This document shows positions 6,574 to 14,074 of a DNA stretch of 15,202 nt, in pieces. Made by a program: the position numbers and the translations under genes. Position 1 is the stretch's first letter, and every line of letters begins with the position of its first letter. The stretch is from the NCBI GenBank assembly GCA_016938795.1, contig JAFGTZ010000462.1:1-15202 (forward strand). The letters run 5' to 3'. The stretch is from Chromatiaceae bacterium (GTDB lineage Bacteria > Pseudomonadota > Gammaproteobacteria > Chromatiales > Chromatiaceae). The notes under the pieces are model-generated. The model saw nothing but the letters and a program-made list of their open reading frames with translations, did not search any database and was not told the DNA's origin.

Positions 6574-7497
6574 ATGGCCGGCAAGCGCGCGAACGAGCAG
6601 GAGCGGGTGCGGCTCATCGTCGCCATCTCCTCGCGCGCGCTTTTCGATCTTGGCGAATCACATGCGGTCTTCGAGAGCGATGGCGTCGATGCCTATCGTG
6701 AGTATCAGATCGCGCACGAGAGCGACATCCTGGCCCCTGGCGTGGCCTTCCCGCTGGTGCGCAAGCTCATGAGCCTCAACGCCCTGCTCGGCGAGCGCGG
6801 GCGCGTCGAGGTCATTCTGCTCTCGCGCAACAGCTCGGACACCGGGCTTCGGGTGCTGACCTCGGCGCATCATCACGGACTCGATATCGAGCGCGCGGCC
6901 TTCACCGGCGGGGCCAGTCCCTATCGTTACGTGGCGGCCTTCGGGGCCCATCTTTTTCTCTCGGCCGATCCGCGCGATGTGCGCCTTGCTCTGGAGGCCG
7001 GCTGCGCGGCGGCCACCGTGCTGCCCTCCATGACCGCCCATGTCGAGAGCGGGGAACACCCGCAGTTGCGCATCGCCTTCGATGGCGATGCGGTGATTTT
7101 CTCCGACGAGGCCGAACAGCTCTATCGCCAGCGCGGGCTGGAGGTTTTCAACGCCAGCGAATCGGCAGCCGCGCATCAGCCGCTTGCGGGCGGTCCCTTC
7201 AAGGGCTTTCTCATGGCCGTTCACCGTTTGCAGGCGCTCTTTCCCGCCGATGAATCGCCGCTGCGCACCGCCCTGGTCACCTCGCGCGGCGCGCCCTCGC
7301 ACGAGCGCGTCATTCGCACCCTGCGCGCCTGGGGCATCCGCATCGACGAGGCGCTCTTTCTCGGCGGACTGGGCAAGGGCCCCTTTCTTCACGCCTTCGA
7401 CGCCGACATCTTCTTCGACGACCAGACCGTACACTGCGAGGCGGCCCGTCTGCATGTGGCCACCGGCCATGTTCCCCACGGCGTGGCCAACGCCTGA
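6574..7497 (+). CDS. Cytosolic 5'-nucleotidase, cN-I type
   Basis: A 307-residue HAD-superfamily enzyme of the 5'-nucleotidase family that includes animal cN-I (Pfam 5_nucleotid), which removes phosphate from nucleoside 5'-monophosphates in the cytosol. The segment FDGDAVIFSDEAE (169-181) contains the HAD motif I Asp-x-Asp and is nearly identical to the corresponding stretch of animal cN-I. Other family segments are VAISSRALFDL (16-26), LLSRNSSDTG (82-91), TSRGAP (236-241), LGKGPFL (266-272) and the acidic FFDDQ (280-284). There is no signal peptide. I chose ATG 6574; GTG at 6565 would add three residues and has a slightly better placed AGG. It follows the coiled-coil gene by only a few bases, so it is probably cotranscribed with it and with the ParA gene. 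Why a nucleotidase should travel with a positioning ATPase is unknown. The enzyme assignment is strong; the preferred nucleotide cannot be read from the sequence. Confidence 0.9.
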   Translation: MAGKRANEQERVRLIVAISSRALFDLGESHAVFESDGVDAYREYQIAHESDILAPGVAFPLVRKLMSLNALLGERGRVEVILLSRNSSDTGLRVLTSAHHHGLDIERAAFTGGASPYRYVAAFGAHLFLSADPRDVRLALEAGCAAATVLPSMTAHVESGEHPQLRIAFDGDAVIFSDEAEQLYRQRGLEVFNASESAAAHQPLAGGPFKGFLMAVHRLQALFPADESPLRTALVTSRGAPSHERVIRTLRAWGIRIDEALFLGGLGKGPFLHAFDADIFFDDQTVHCEAARLHVATGHVPHGVANA

Positions 7498-7648
7498 TAC
7501 CAGCCTTCAGCTGCCAGCCGCGAGCCGACAACGATGCGCTCGCAGACAAGCGTTCCGCCGAGGTGAAAGGCGCGCTTTCCCCGACAGACGTCGCCGGGGC
7601 GGATGCCGACAATCCGCTGAGTATCTGTCGAGGGGCGGAGGTGAAGGC

Positions 7649-8356
7649 ATGGGCTGGAAATGCCGGTTGGCCGTTGTGCATGGCGCCCTATTGTATGGCG
7701 TGACGCTCTGCGCCCTGGCCGGGGAGGCGCCCGAGGGACTGCATGCCCTGGCCGAGCGCATCGCGCGCGAGCAGGGGCTTGATCATGCCCTGGTCGATGC
7801 GCTCATTCGCGCCGAATCGGCCTATGATCCGCGCGCGGTCTCATCCGCCGGCGCCCTGGGGCTGATGCAGCTGATGCCAGCCACAGCCGCTGACTATGGC
7901 GTCGGCGCGCGCGAACAGCTCTTCGATCCCGAGACCAACTTGCGCACCGGGATGCGCCATCTGCGCCGTCTGCTCGATCGCTACGGGCGTATTGGCCCGG
8001 CGGTCATGGCCTATAACGCGGGCGAGGGGGCGCTGGAGCGGGGTGGGGGTGTGGTGCGCTATCCCGAGACCCAGCGCTACACCCACGCGGTGCTCACGGT
8101 CTATCTGAGAAAGAAGGGCATCGCGCCCTATTCGGAGGCGGCACAGGCGGCGGTTGGGTTGCGTCTCACGCCGGCCATGGCGCGCGCCGGCGCGGTTGGC
8201 GGGGGCGCGCAGGCGCGGCTTCAGCCAGGGGTGCGCCGCCCCAGCCTGAAGGGTCGGCTGCGTTCGGTTGGCGCTGAGACCGGGGTCTCTGTCGCGGCCG
8301 CCAGCGGACGACTGCGGTTTGCGCCGCCGCGCTATGTGCGCACCCCGCCACGCTGA
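7649..8356 (+). CDS. Lytic transglycosylase, SLT domain
   Basis: A periplasmic enzyme that cleaves the glycan strands of peptidoglycan with formation of 1,6-anhydro ends. The 235-residue product has a signal peptide (hydrophobic about 8-22, likely cleavage after ALA at 22-24; Cys21 does not sit in a proper lipobox). The Slt/MltC-type domain has catalytic Glu56 in IRAESAYDP, then SSAGALGLMQLMPATA (65-80), NLRTGMRHL (97-105) and AYNAGEGA (121-128). After about residue 160 a basic Arg/Gly/Ala-rich tail of about 75 residues replaces any recognisable second domain. The start is ATG 7649 with a strong ggaggtg site at 7637-7643. The frame is open far upstream, but this start gives the signal peptide. 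The 151-base gap before it (7498-7648) has no gene I can support. It faces fimX tail to tail with only three bases between the stop codons. Confidence 0.92.
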   Translation: MGWKCRLAVVHGALLYGVTLCALAGEAPEGLHALAERIAREQGLDHALVDALIRAESAYDPRAVSSAGALGLMQLMPATAADYGVGAREQLFDPETNLRTGMRHLRRLLDRYGRIGPAVMAYNAGEGALERGGGVVRYPETQRYTHAVLTVYLRKKGIAPYSEAAQAAVGLRLTPAMARAGAVGGGAQARLQPGVRRPSLKGRLRSVGAETGVSVAAASGRLRFAPPRYVRTPPR

Positions 8357-8359
8357 GCC

Positions 8360-10447
8360 TCAGCCGGTCTGCACCTCCAGAGTCGGCGAGGGCCGTTGCA
8401 GGAAATTGCCCTGCACATAATCGACCCCGGCGGTCCAGAGCACGGTCAGGGTGCGCGCGTCCTCAACCCCGGTCACCACACTCTTGACGTTGTACTCGCG
8501 CGCCAGGGTGGCGAGCTCGACCACCTGTTTTTGTTTGACCGGATCATCGGCCAGGCCCTGGGCGTAGTGCGGCATGAAGAGCACAAAGTCGAGCGAGAGA
8601 CCCTGAAGCAGCATCTGCGGTCGGTCGGTGACGCCGAAACGGTTGACCGCCACCCGGCACTTGATCTTCTTGAGCGCATCGACCAGTTTGCTCAGGCTGG
8701 CGAGGTTATTGGCGACCAGCTCTTCCTGGAACTGGAAGGTCAGCCAGCTGCCGCGCACATCGAATTCGCGCATGGCGTCGCAGATCCAGAGCACGATGCT
8801 GGGGTTGCGGAAGGTGTCCTCGGAGAGGTTGATGAAAAAGCTGATGTTGTGCCCGGCGCGGCGCTGTTCGCCGATGACCCGGATGGCATGACGGATGGCC
8901 CATTTATCGACCTGTTCGATGAGCCCGTGACGGATGGCCGGGCCGATGAAGTCCTTGGCTTCCAGCAGATCTTCCTCGTCGTCGAAGAGGCGCACCAGTA
9001 CGCTGTAATGCTCCTGGTTATCGCCCATGAGACTGATAATGGGCTGATAGACCAGCCGGAACTGGTCGTGCTCCAGGGCCTGGCGGATGCGCTCGGCAAT
9101 CCCCGTGTCGCCCTCTGCGGCGGGCTGTTTGGCGCGCGCGGCAAGCGAGGTGGGTTTTTGCATCCCGGCGGGGCCTTGGAGTGCCTCACGCAGGCGCAGA
9201 CAGCGCTGAAACACCTGGTTGAGCAGGTCTGCCGGTTCGGGGGCGCGTCCCTCGACCAGGGCGAAGGTGACATCGCAGTCGGGTTCCTGTGTGTCATCGT
9301 CGCTGCCGGCGCGACGTGGCAAACGTGCCTCGCGGCGGATGCGCTCGGCGAGTTGCTCGACCTCGTGCTGGTCGATGCCTTCGATGAGCATGCCGAAGCT
9401 GTCATCGCTCAAACGCGCGAGAAAACCCTGCTCGGGGATGAGGCGGGAGAGCGTCTTGCGGAATTCGTCGAGCTGATCGAGTCCCGCGATGAGGCCCAGA
9501 TCGCGCAGCAACTCGGCGCCGGAGCGTACTCGCGCGAAGAGGAGCGCAAAGGGTTTGATCACCTGGCGCTCGCGATCCAGAAGTGGGTCAATGCGGGCGA
9601 GGATGGCGGCGCGCCCAGTGCCTTCCGGGAGAGCGAGCGGAGCCTTGGCGCTGTTTTCCACAGCGTCCTTGGCGCTTGGGGCGCGCACGATGATGCGCAG
9701 ACAGGGTTCACCCTCGAACTCGGCGGAGGCGGCGCTGATTCGGGCGGGAAAGGGGCGCTCGTTCGCGTCCAGGCATTGGGTGTCGAGCGCTGGCGCGTCC
9801 TGGTGCTCGGAGAATTCCACCTCGCGCAGATAGTCGCGCGCGCTTGCGCGCTGCTCGGGGAGGATGAGGTCGAGAAAGGTGGCGGTTTCGAGCTGATCAA
9901 AGCTGGTGTAGCCGAAGAGTTCCAGATAGGCGGCATTGGCGTGTAGGTGCAGTCCTTCCTGCACGAAGGCCACCGCCTCGATGGTACGGTCGATGAAGTC
10001 GCGTCCGAGCTGCTCGCACTCTTTGAGACGAATCATCAGGCGACGCACCTCGCGGCGCTCCTTGAGATCGGACAACTCGCGCAGCAGGGCGCGTTGCAGA
10101 TGATCGACGTCGTCACGTAGCACCAGGTCGCGGGCGCCGCTACGCCAGATGCGGATGCGCTCGCTGGCCGGTGCATCGGGGGCGCTTAGCACGATGAGCG
10201 GCAGGTCGAGCTGCAGGCGCTGATGGGCATTGAGCGCTGCGTCCAGATCAACCTCGCGATCATAACCGCAGCACAGCACCAGGTCGCAGCGGCTTCGCTC
10301 GACAAGCTCGGCGAGCCGCTCGGCCTGGGCGCTCACCACGCCGCGTGCCGTGACGCCTACCTCGCGCAGGTTGTTGGTGATGCGTTCGGCTTCGCTGGAT
10401 TCCGAGGTCAGGACGAGTAGGGTAGCGGCTTGTGTCTGGGCTGACAT
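8360..10447 (-). CDS. fimX: FimX-like c-di-GMP effector (REC-PAS-GGDEF-EAL, both enzyme domains degenerate)
   Basis: A 695-residue cytoplasmic protein whose order and length match FimX of Pseudomonas (about 690), which binds c-di-GMP and controls type IV pilus assembly and twitching. Domains: receiver-like (about 8-125), PAS (about 150-256), GGDEF (about 300-420), EAL (about 447-690). The GGDEF signature is SDDSF (347-351), so no cyclase activity is expected. In the EAL domain the EAL triplet is SVL (482-484, in YSVLVRL), and the metal-binding Asp-Asp pair is replaced by Asn-Arg (VAVNRFGVT, 600-608). It should therefore be a c-di-GMP receptor and not a phosphodiesterase. The end VDYVQGNFLQRP is typical of EAL folds. 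The start is ATG at 10447; a frame extension to TTG 10546 overlaps the epmB stop and adds no domain. A -10-like GATAAT lies at 10484-10489 on this strand, but its -35 is poor. No pilus genes are nearby. Confidence 0.88.
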   Translation of the reverse strand: MSAQTQAATLLVLTSESSEAERITNNLREVGVTARGVVSAQAERLAELVERSRCDLVLCCGYDREVDLDAALNAHQRLQLDLPLIVLSAPDAPASERIRIWRSGARDLVLRDDVDHLQRALLRELSDLKERREVRRLMIRLKECEQLGRDFIDRTIEAVAFVQEGLHLHANAAYLELFGYTSFDQLETATFLDLILPEQRASARDYLREVEFSEHQDAPALDTQCLDANERPFPARISAASAEFEGEPCLRIIVRAPSAKDAVENSAKAPLALPEGTGRAAILARIDPLLDRERQVIKPFALLFARVRSGAELLRDLGLIAGLDQLDEFRKTLSRLIPEQGFLARLSDDSFGMLIEGIDQHEVEQLAERIRREARLPRRAGSDDDTQEPDCDVTFALVEGRAPEPADLLNQVFQRCLRLREALQGPAGMQKPTSLAARAKQPAAEGDTGIAERIRQALEHDQFRLVYQPIISLMGDNQEHYSVLVRLFDDEEDLLEAKDFIGPAIRHGLIEQVDKWAIRHAIRVIGEQRRAGHNISFFINLSEDTFRNPSIVLWICDAMREFDVRGSWLTFQFQEELVANNLASLSKLVDALKKIKCRVAVNRFGVTDRPQMLLQGLSLDFVLFMPHYAQGLADDPVKQKQVVELATLAREYNVKSVVTGVEDARTLTVLWTAGVDYVQGNFLQRPSPTLEVQTG

Positions 10448-10542
10448 GCTGGTACGGACTCGAACAGTGGAAAGGCTGAACGGATTATCGGTCTTCGCGC
10501 GCCGGGAGGGAAATGTCGAATGTCGATTCTTCGCGCCTGATC

Positions 10543-11577
10543 TCAACCGGCGGCTGTTCGCGCCATGGGAAGCCCATCGGGCTCGGCGTCGAGCGGCAGC
10601 TTGAAGGGCGCGCCCGGGCGTTCGCGCACCAGGCGGGGCACCAGATAGCCCGGGAGCTGGGCGCGCAAGGCGCGGATGAGGGCGCGCGCCTCTTCGTCTC
10701 CCACCTCGAAATGCGCGGCTCCGCGCACCGGATCGAGCTGATGCAGATAGTAGGGCAGCACGCCGCAGGTAAAGAGTCGCTCGCTGAGCGCGTGCAGCGC
10801 CTCAACCCCATCGTTCACGCCGCGCAGCAGCACGCTCTGGTTGAGCAGCGTCACACCGGCGCGGCGCAGCTCGGCGAGCGCGGCGGCGCTTGCGGCGCTT
10901 AGCTCGTTGGCGTGGTTGGCGTGGATGACCAGCACGGGTTTCAGTCGCGTGCCGGCGAGACGTGCGATGAGTTCGGGCGTGACGCGCTCGGGCAGCACCA
11001 CCGGCAGGCGGCTGTGGATGCGCAGCCGGCGCAGGTGCGCCATCTTGGCCAGCCGGGCGATGAGTGCGCCGAGGCGCGCATCGTCGAGCATCAGCGGATC
11101 GCCGCCGCTGAGGATGACCTCGGTGAGACGGGTGTCGGTCTCGATGGCCTCCAAGGCGGCCTCGGGGCGCGCCTCGTGGCCGTAGGGATAATGACGGCGG
11201 AAGCAATAGCGGCAATGGATGGCGCAGGCCCCCGTGGTGATCAGGAGCGCCCGCCCCTGATATTTGCCGAGCAGCCCATGGCCGCGCGCCGCACCGGCGT
11301 CGTCCACCGGATCGGTGACAAAGCCGGCCACCTCGCGCGCCTCGGCGCCGAGCGGCAGCACCTGGCGCAGCAGCGGGTCGTCGGGATCGCGCGGGCGCAT
11401 GAGCGCGGCGAAGCCGCGTGGCACCCGCAGCCGAAAGGGCGTGGAGTGCGGGGCGAGATCGGGAATGTCGGAGCGCCTCAGTCCAAGCAGTTCGAGCAGT
11501 TCATCGACCTCGACGAGGCTGGCGGCGAGCGCCTCGCGCCATCCGGTCTGACAAGTCGCCTGGCTTCGCGATACCAT
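10543..11577 (-). CDS. epmB: EF-P beta-lysylation protein, lysine 2,3-aminomutase EpmB
   Basis: A radical-SAM, PLP-dependent enzyme that converts (S)-alpha-lysine to (R)-beta-lysine for modification of elongation factor P. The 344-residue length matches E. coli EpmB (342). The [4Fe-4S] motif is CAIHCRYC (Cys118, Cys122, Cys125). SGGDPL (157-162), RIHSRLPVV, NQSVLLRGVND and YYLHQLDPV follow in the family order. Lys326 in PFKLPLD fits the PLP-binding lysine of the aminomutase family. The start ATG 11577 is supported by an in-frame stop just upstream on the coding strand. It is divergent from efp, with only 35 bases between the two start codons, a common arrangement for this pair. The stop lies 95 bases before the fimX start on the same strand. 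Confidence 0.96.
   Translation of the reverse strand: MVSRSQATCQTGWREALAASLVEVDELLELLGLRRSDIPDLAPHSTPFRLRVPRGFAALMRPRDPDDPLLRQVLPLGAEAREVAGFVTDPVDDAGAARGHGLLGKYQGRALLITTGACAIHCRYCFRRHYPYGHEARPEAALEAIETDTRLTEVILSGGDPLMLDDARLGALIARLAKMAHLRRLRIHSRLPVVLPERVTPELIARLAGTRLKPVLVIHANHANELSAASAAALAELRRAGVTLLNQSVLLRGVNDGVEALHALSERLFTCGVLPYYLHQLDPVRGAAHFEVGDEEARALIRALRAQLPGYLVPRLVRERPGAPFKLPLDAEPDGLPMARTAAG
11548..11577 (+). promoter_or_regulatory. Candidate efp promoter inside the epmB start region
   Basis: CTGACA (11548-11553, five of six to the -35 consensus) and TACCAT (11572-11577, four of six to the -10) are 18 bases apart. Transcription would start near 11584, about 30 bases before the efp ATG. 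Because the gap to epmB is only 35 bases, an efp promoter has to overlap the epmB reading frame. A 10-bp palindrome, tgaaatttca, lies at 11580-11589. This call rests on weak consensus matches only. Confidence 0.3.
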
Positions 11578-11612
11578 GATGAAATTTCACTCCACGTCAT
11601 GAGAACAACACG

Positions 11613-12182
11613 ATGGCTTTCTACAGTACCAACGAATTCAAGGGCGGGCTCAAGATCATGCTCGATGGCGATCCCTACGCCATTGTCGAGAACGAGTTCG
11701 TCAAGCCCGGCAAGGGACAGGCGTTCAACCGCGTGCGCGTGCGCAATCTCAAGACCGGTCGCGTGGTCGAGAAGACCTTCAAGTCGGGCGACACGGTCGA
11801 GGCCGCCGACGTGCATGATACAGAGATGCAGTACCTCTACAACGACGGCGAGGAATGGCATTTCATGGATCCGGCGAGCTTCGAGCAGATGACCGCCGGC
11901 GCAGCGGCCGTGGGCGAGGCGGCGAAGTGGATCAAGGAACAGGACATGTGCAAGGTGACGCTCTGGAACGGCGCGCCGCTCTCGGTCGAGCCGCCGAACT
12001 TCGTGGTGCTCGAAATCACCGAGACCGACCCCGGCGTGCGCGGCGACACCTCGGGCGGTGGCGGCAAGCCGGCGACGCTCGAAACCGGGGCCGTGGTGCG
12101 GGTGCCGCTCTTCGTGCAGACCGGCGAGCTGGTCAAGGTGGACACCCGCACGGGTGAGTATGTCTCGCGGGCCAAGGACTGA
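11613..12182 (+). CDS. efp: Elongation factor P
   Basis: Translation factor that enters the ribosomal E site and rescues stalling at polyproline stretches. The 189-residue length is normal (E. coli 188). Domain I is KOW-like, followed by two OB domains. The modified lysine is present: [10 protein letters not shown], with Lys34 at the tip of the domain I loop. Lysine here, with epmB divergent and epmA downstream, indicates the beta-lysylation route and not rhamnosylation (which uses Arg32 and EarP). Start ATG 11613; the only ribosome-binding match is a weak gaga at 11601. Its stop codon overlaps the epmA start by one base (ATGATG after ctg), so the two are probably translationally coupled. Confidence 0.98.
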   Translation: MAFYSTNEFKGGLKIMLDGDPYAIVENEFVKPGKGQAFNRVRVRNLKTGRVVEKTFKSGDTVEAADVHDTEMQYLYNDGEEWHFMDPASFEQMTAGAAAVGEAAKWIKEQDMCKVTLWNGAPLSVEPPNFVVLEITETDPGVRGDTSGGGGKPATLETGAVVRVPLFVQTGELVKVDTRTGEYVSRAKD

Positions 12183-13168
12183 TGATGCCCACGGCGAGCA
12201 CGGAGACCCTGCCTCTGTGGCGCCCGAGCGCGCCGCTCGCTGCGCTGCGTGCGCGTGGCACGCTGCTCGCGCGGGTACGCGCCTTTTTTGCCGAGGCGGG
12301 CGTGCTGGAGGTCGATACCCCCATTCTCTCGCGCGCCGGGGTCAGTGACCCGGCGCTGACCAGTCTCAGGGCGCGCACGGGCGACGGGCGGCTCTTGTAT
12401 CTGCACACCTCGCCCGAGTTTCCCATGAAGCGTCTGCTGGCCGCCGGCAGCGGGCCTATCTATCAGATCTGCAAGGTGTTTCGCGACGACGAGCGCGGGC
12501 GTTTGCATCATCCCGAGTTCAGCATGCTGGAGTGGTATCGTCCGGGCTGGGATGAGGGGCGGCTCATGGACGAGGTGGCCGCGCTGGTGCGCCTGGTGCT
12601 GGAGCGTCCCGAGCTGCCGGTCGAACGCCTGAGCTATCGCGATCTGTTTCGTCAGCGTCTGGATCTTGATCCCTGGACGGCCTCGCTCGATGCACTGCGC
12701 GCGCGGGCCCTGGAGGCCGGGATTGGCGGGGCCGAGTCGCTCGAACTCGAGCGCGATGCCTGGCTCGATCTGCTGCTCAGTCACTGTCTGGAGCCCCAGT
12801 TGGGGCGTGGTCGGCTCACCTTTATTCACGAGTATCCGCCTTCCCAGGCCGCGCTCGCACGGGTGCGTCCCGGCGATCCGCCGGTGGCCGAGCGCTTCGA
12901 GCTTTATCTGGAGGGGGTGGAACTCGCCAACGGCTTTTGCGAGCTTATCGACGCCGAGGAGCAGCGCGCGCGTTTTCTGGCCGATCTGGCCATCCGCGAG
13001 TCGCGCGGTCAACACTGCCCGCCGCTCGACGAACGGCTGCTCGCGGCACTGGAGGCGGGATTGCCTGAATGCGCCGGCGTGGCCCTGGGGCTCGATCGGC
13101 TGCTCATGCAGGCCACCGGCGCGCGCCACATCGACGAGGTGCTGGCCTTCCCGGTGGAGCGGGCCTGA
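12182..13168 (+). CDS. epmA: EF-P--(R)-beta-lysine ligase EpmA (PoxA/GenX)
   Basis: A paralogue of the class II lysyl-tRNA synthetase catalytic core that activates beta-lysine with ATP and attaches it to Lys34 of EF-P instead of tRNA. The 328 residues match the family (about 325), and there is no anticodon-binding domain. Family landmarks: TSPEFPMKRLL (76-86), motif 2 region VFRDDERGRLHHPEF (99-113), YLEGVELANGFCEL (242-255) and motif 3 ALGLDRLLM (301-309). ATG 12182 overlaps the efp stop; a second ATG follows immediately at 12185. EpmC, the hydroxylase that completes the modification in E. coli, is not in the window. The gene is followed 29 bases later by the toxin-antitoxin pair. Confidence 0.96.
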   Translation: MMPTASTETLPLWRPSAPLAALRARGTLLARVRAFFAEAGVLEVDTPILSRAGVSDPALTSLRARTGDGRLLYLHTSPEFPMKRLLAAGSGPIYQICKVFRDDERGRLHHPEFSMLEWYRPGWDEGRLMDEVAALVRLVLERPELPVERLSYRDLFRQRLDLDPWTASLDALRARALEAGIGGAESLELERDAWLDLLLSHCLEPQLGRGRLTFIHEYPPSQAALARVRPGDPPVAERFELYLEGVELANGFCELIDAEEQRARFLADLAIRESRGQHCPPLDERLLAALEAGLPECAGVALGLDRLLMQATGARHIDEVLAFPVERA

Positions 13169-13197
13169 GCGTGGCTGCCCAGAACGTCGAGGCTGGC

Positions 13198-13602
13198 ATG
13201 GCTGCGGATGTCCAATCCGCGCTGATTCGGATGCTGCAACGCGGCCTGCCTCGGCTCATGGCGATCCATGCCTTTGGCAGCAGAATCCAGGGCAGGGCGA
13301 ATGCCTGGAGTGATCTCGATCTGGCGGTCTTGGTGGAGGGCTATGCCAATCCCTTGCGGCTGTGGGAGCTTTCGGGTGAATTGGCCGATGTGGCCGGCTG
13401 CGAGGTGGATCTGCTCGACCTGCGCGCGGCCTCGACCGTGATGCAGTACCAGATTGTCACCCAGGGTGAGCGTTGGTGGCTGGGCGACACCCGGGCGGCG
13501 CTTTTCGAGGCGGCCGTGCTCAGCGAAAAGACCGCGCTCGACACCGCCCGCGCCGGCCTCCTGGCGGATATCGCACAACGGGGAAGTGTCTATGGCCGAT
13601 GA
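13198..13602 (+). CDS. mntA: MntA-type nucleotidyltransferase antitoxin
   Basis: A minimal nucleotidyltransferase (MNT domain) of 134 residues. The defining GS-x10-DxD motif is intact: Gly27-Ser28 and Asp39-Leu-Asp41. A third acidic residue is likely Asp71 in EVDLLDL. In the characterised MntA/HepT systems such antitoxins transfer AMP units from ATP onto a tyrosine of the HEPN toxin and so inactivate it; that activity is inferred here from the family. I chose ATG 13198 because gagg lies five bases upstream. An in-frame GTG at 13171 would add nine residues. The frame also stays open back into epmA, but that part is a shadow of epmA. The last 11 bases overlap hepT, a typical sign of a coupled toxin-antitoxin pair. 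Confidence 0.88.
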   Translation: MAADVQSALIRMLQRGLPRLMAIHAFGSRIQGRANAWSDLDLAVLVEGYANPLRLWELSGELADVAGCEVDLLDLRAASTVMQYQIVTQGERWWLGDTRAALFEAAVLSEKTALDTARAGLLADIAQRGSVYGR

Positions 13603-14053
13603 CGTCCTGATCAACAAGGCGGCGAGCATCGAACGTTGTGTGGCGCGGGCGCGTGAGGAATATGCCGCCAATCCCCAAGGATTCGCCGAGGACTATACAC
13701 GCCAGGATGCCGCCATTCTCAACATCCAGCGCGCCTGCGAGGCGGCGCTTGACATGGGCCAGCACCTGATTCGACGCGAGTCACTGGGTGTGCCGCAAAG
13801 CGCCCGGGATGTGTTCAACCTGCTGCATCGAGGCGCCTGGATCAGTGCGGATCTGGCCGAGAGACTCAGACGAATGGTCGGTTTTCGCAATATCGCGGTT
13901 CACGACTATCAAAGTTTGCAACTGCCCATCACCGTCAGCATCATCGAGAACCATCTTGATGACTTTACCGATTTTTCCAAAACCCTGCTCCAGCGTGACG
14001 CCCAGCTGGAGGCCGCCGGACGCTCCAGCCCTCACCGAAAAAATCATCAGTGA
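13592..14053 (+). CDS. hepT: HepT-type HEPN ribonuclease toxin
   Basis: A 153-residue helical HEPN-domain protein. The catalytic RNase motif R-x4-H-x-Y is present as RNIAVHDY: Arg99, His104, Tyr106. Known HepT toxins cut RNA and are silenced when the partner MntA AMPylates the tyrosine of this motif. It begins at ATG 13592 inside the end of mntA, with ggaag just upstream. By eye, parts of the gene (around 13880-14050) are less GC-rich than the surrounding housekeeping genes, in line with acquisition by transfer. The C-terminal end (after about 140) is short, polar and basic. The cassette lies between the conserved genes epmA and hrpA. Family assignment is strong; activity is inferred from the intact motif. 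Confidence 0.88.
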   Translation: MADDVLINKAASIERCVARAREEYAANPQGFAEDYTRQDAAILNIQRACEAALDMGQHLIRRESLGVPQSARDVFNLLHRGAWISADLAERLRRMVGFRNIAVHDYQSLQLPITVSIIENHLDDFTDFSKTLLQRDAQLEAAGRSSPHRKNHQ

Positions 14054-14074
14054 ATTGGTACAACATCGACGCTC

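Noticed and set aside
7184..7648. Upstream extension of the lytic transglycosylase frame
   Set aside because: It overlaps the nucleotidase gene and would bury the signal peptide; ATG 7649 has a strong ribosome binding site.
7498..7648. Possible riboswitch or terminator in the gap before the transglycosylase
   Set aside because: Only short, imperfect stems such as gaaag/ctttc can be drawn, with no recognised class consensus and no T-run.
8396..9946. 516-codon open frame on the + strand
   Set aside because: It is the exact antisense of fimX; such long antisense frames are expected in GC-rich coding DNA. The translation shows no domain.
10448..10546. N-terminal extension of FimX to TTG 10546
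   Set aside because: The start would overlap the epmB stop and the extra 33 residues match no domain; ATG 10447 gives the FimX length.
11837..13129. 430-codon open frame on the minus strand
   Set aside because: Antisense shadow of efp and epmA, both certain genes.
13069..13197. Upstream extension of mntA into epmA
   Set aside because: The translation there is the Arg/Pro/Ala-rich shadow of epmA; MNT homology begins after ATG 13198.
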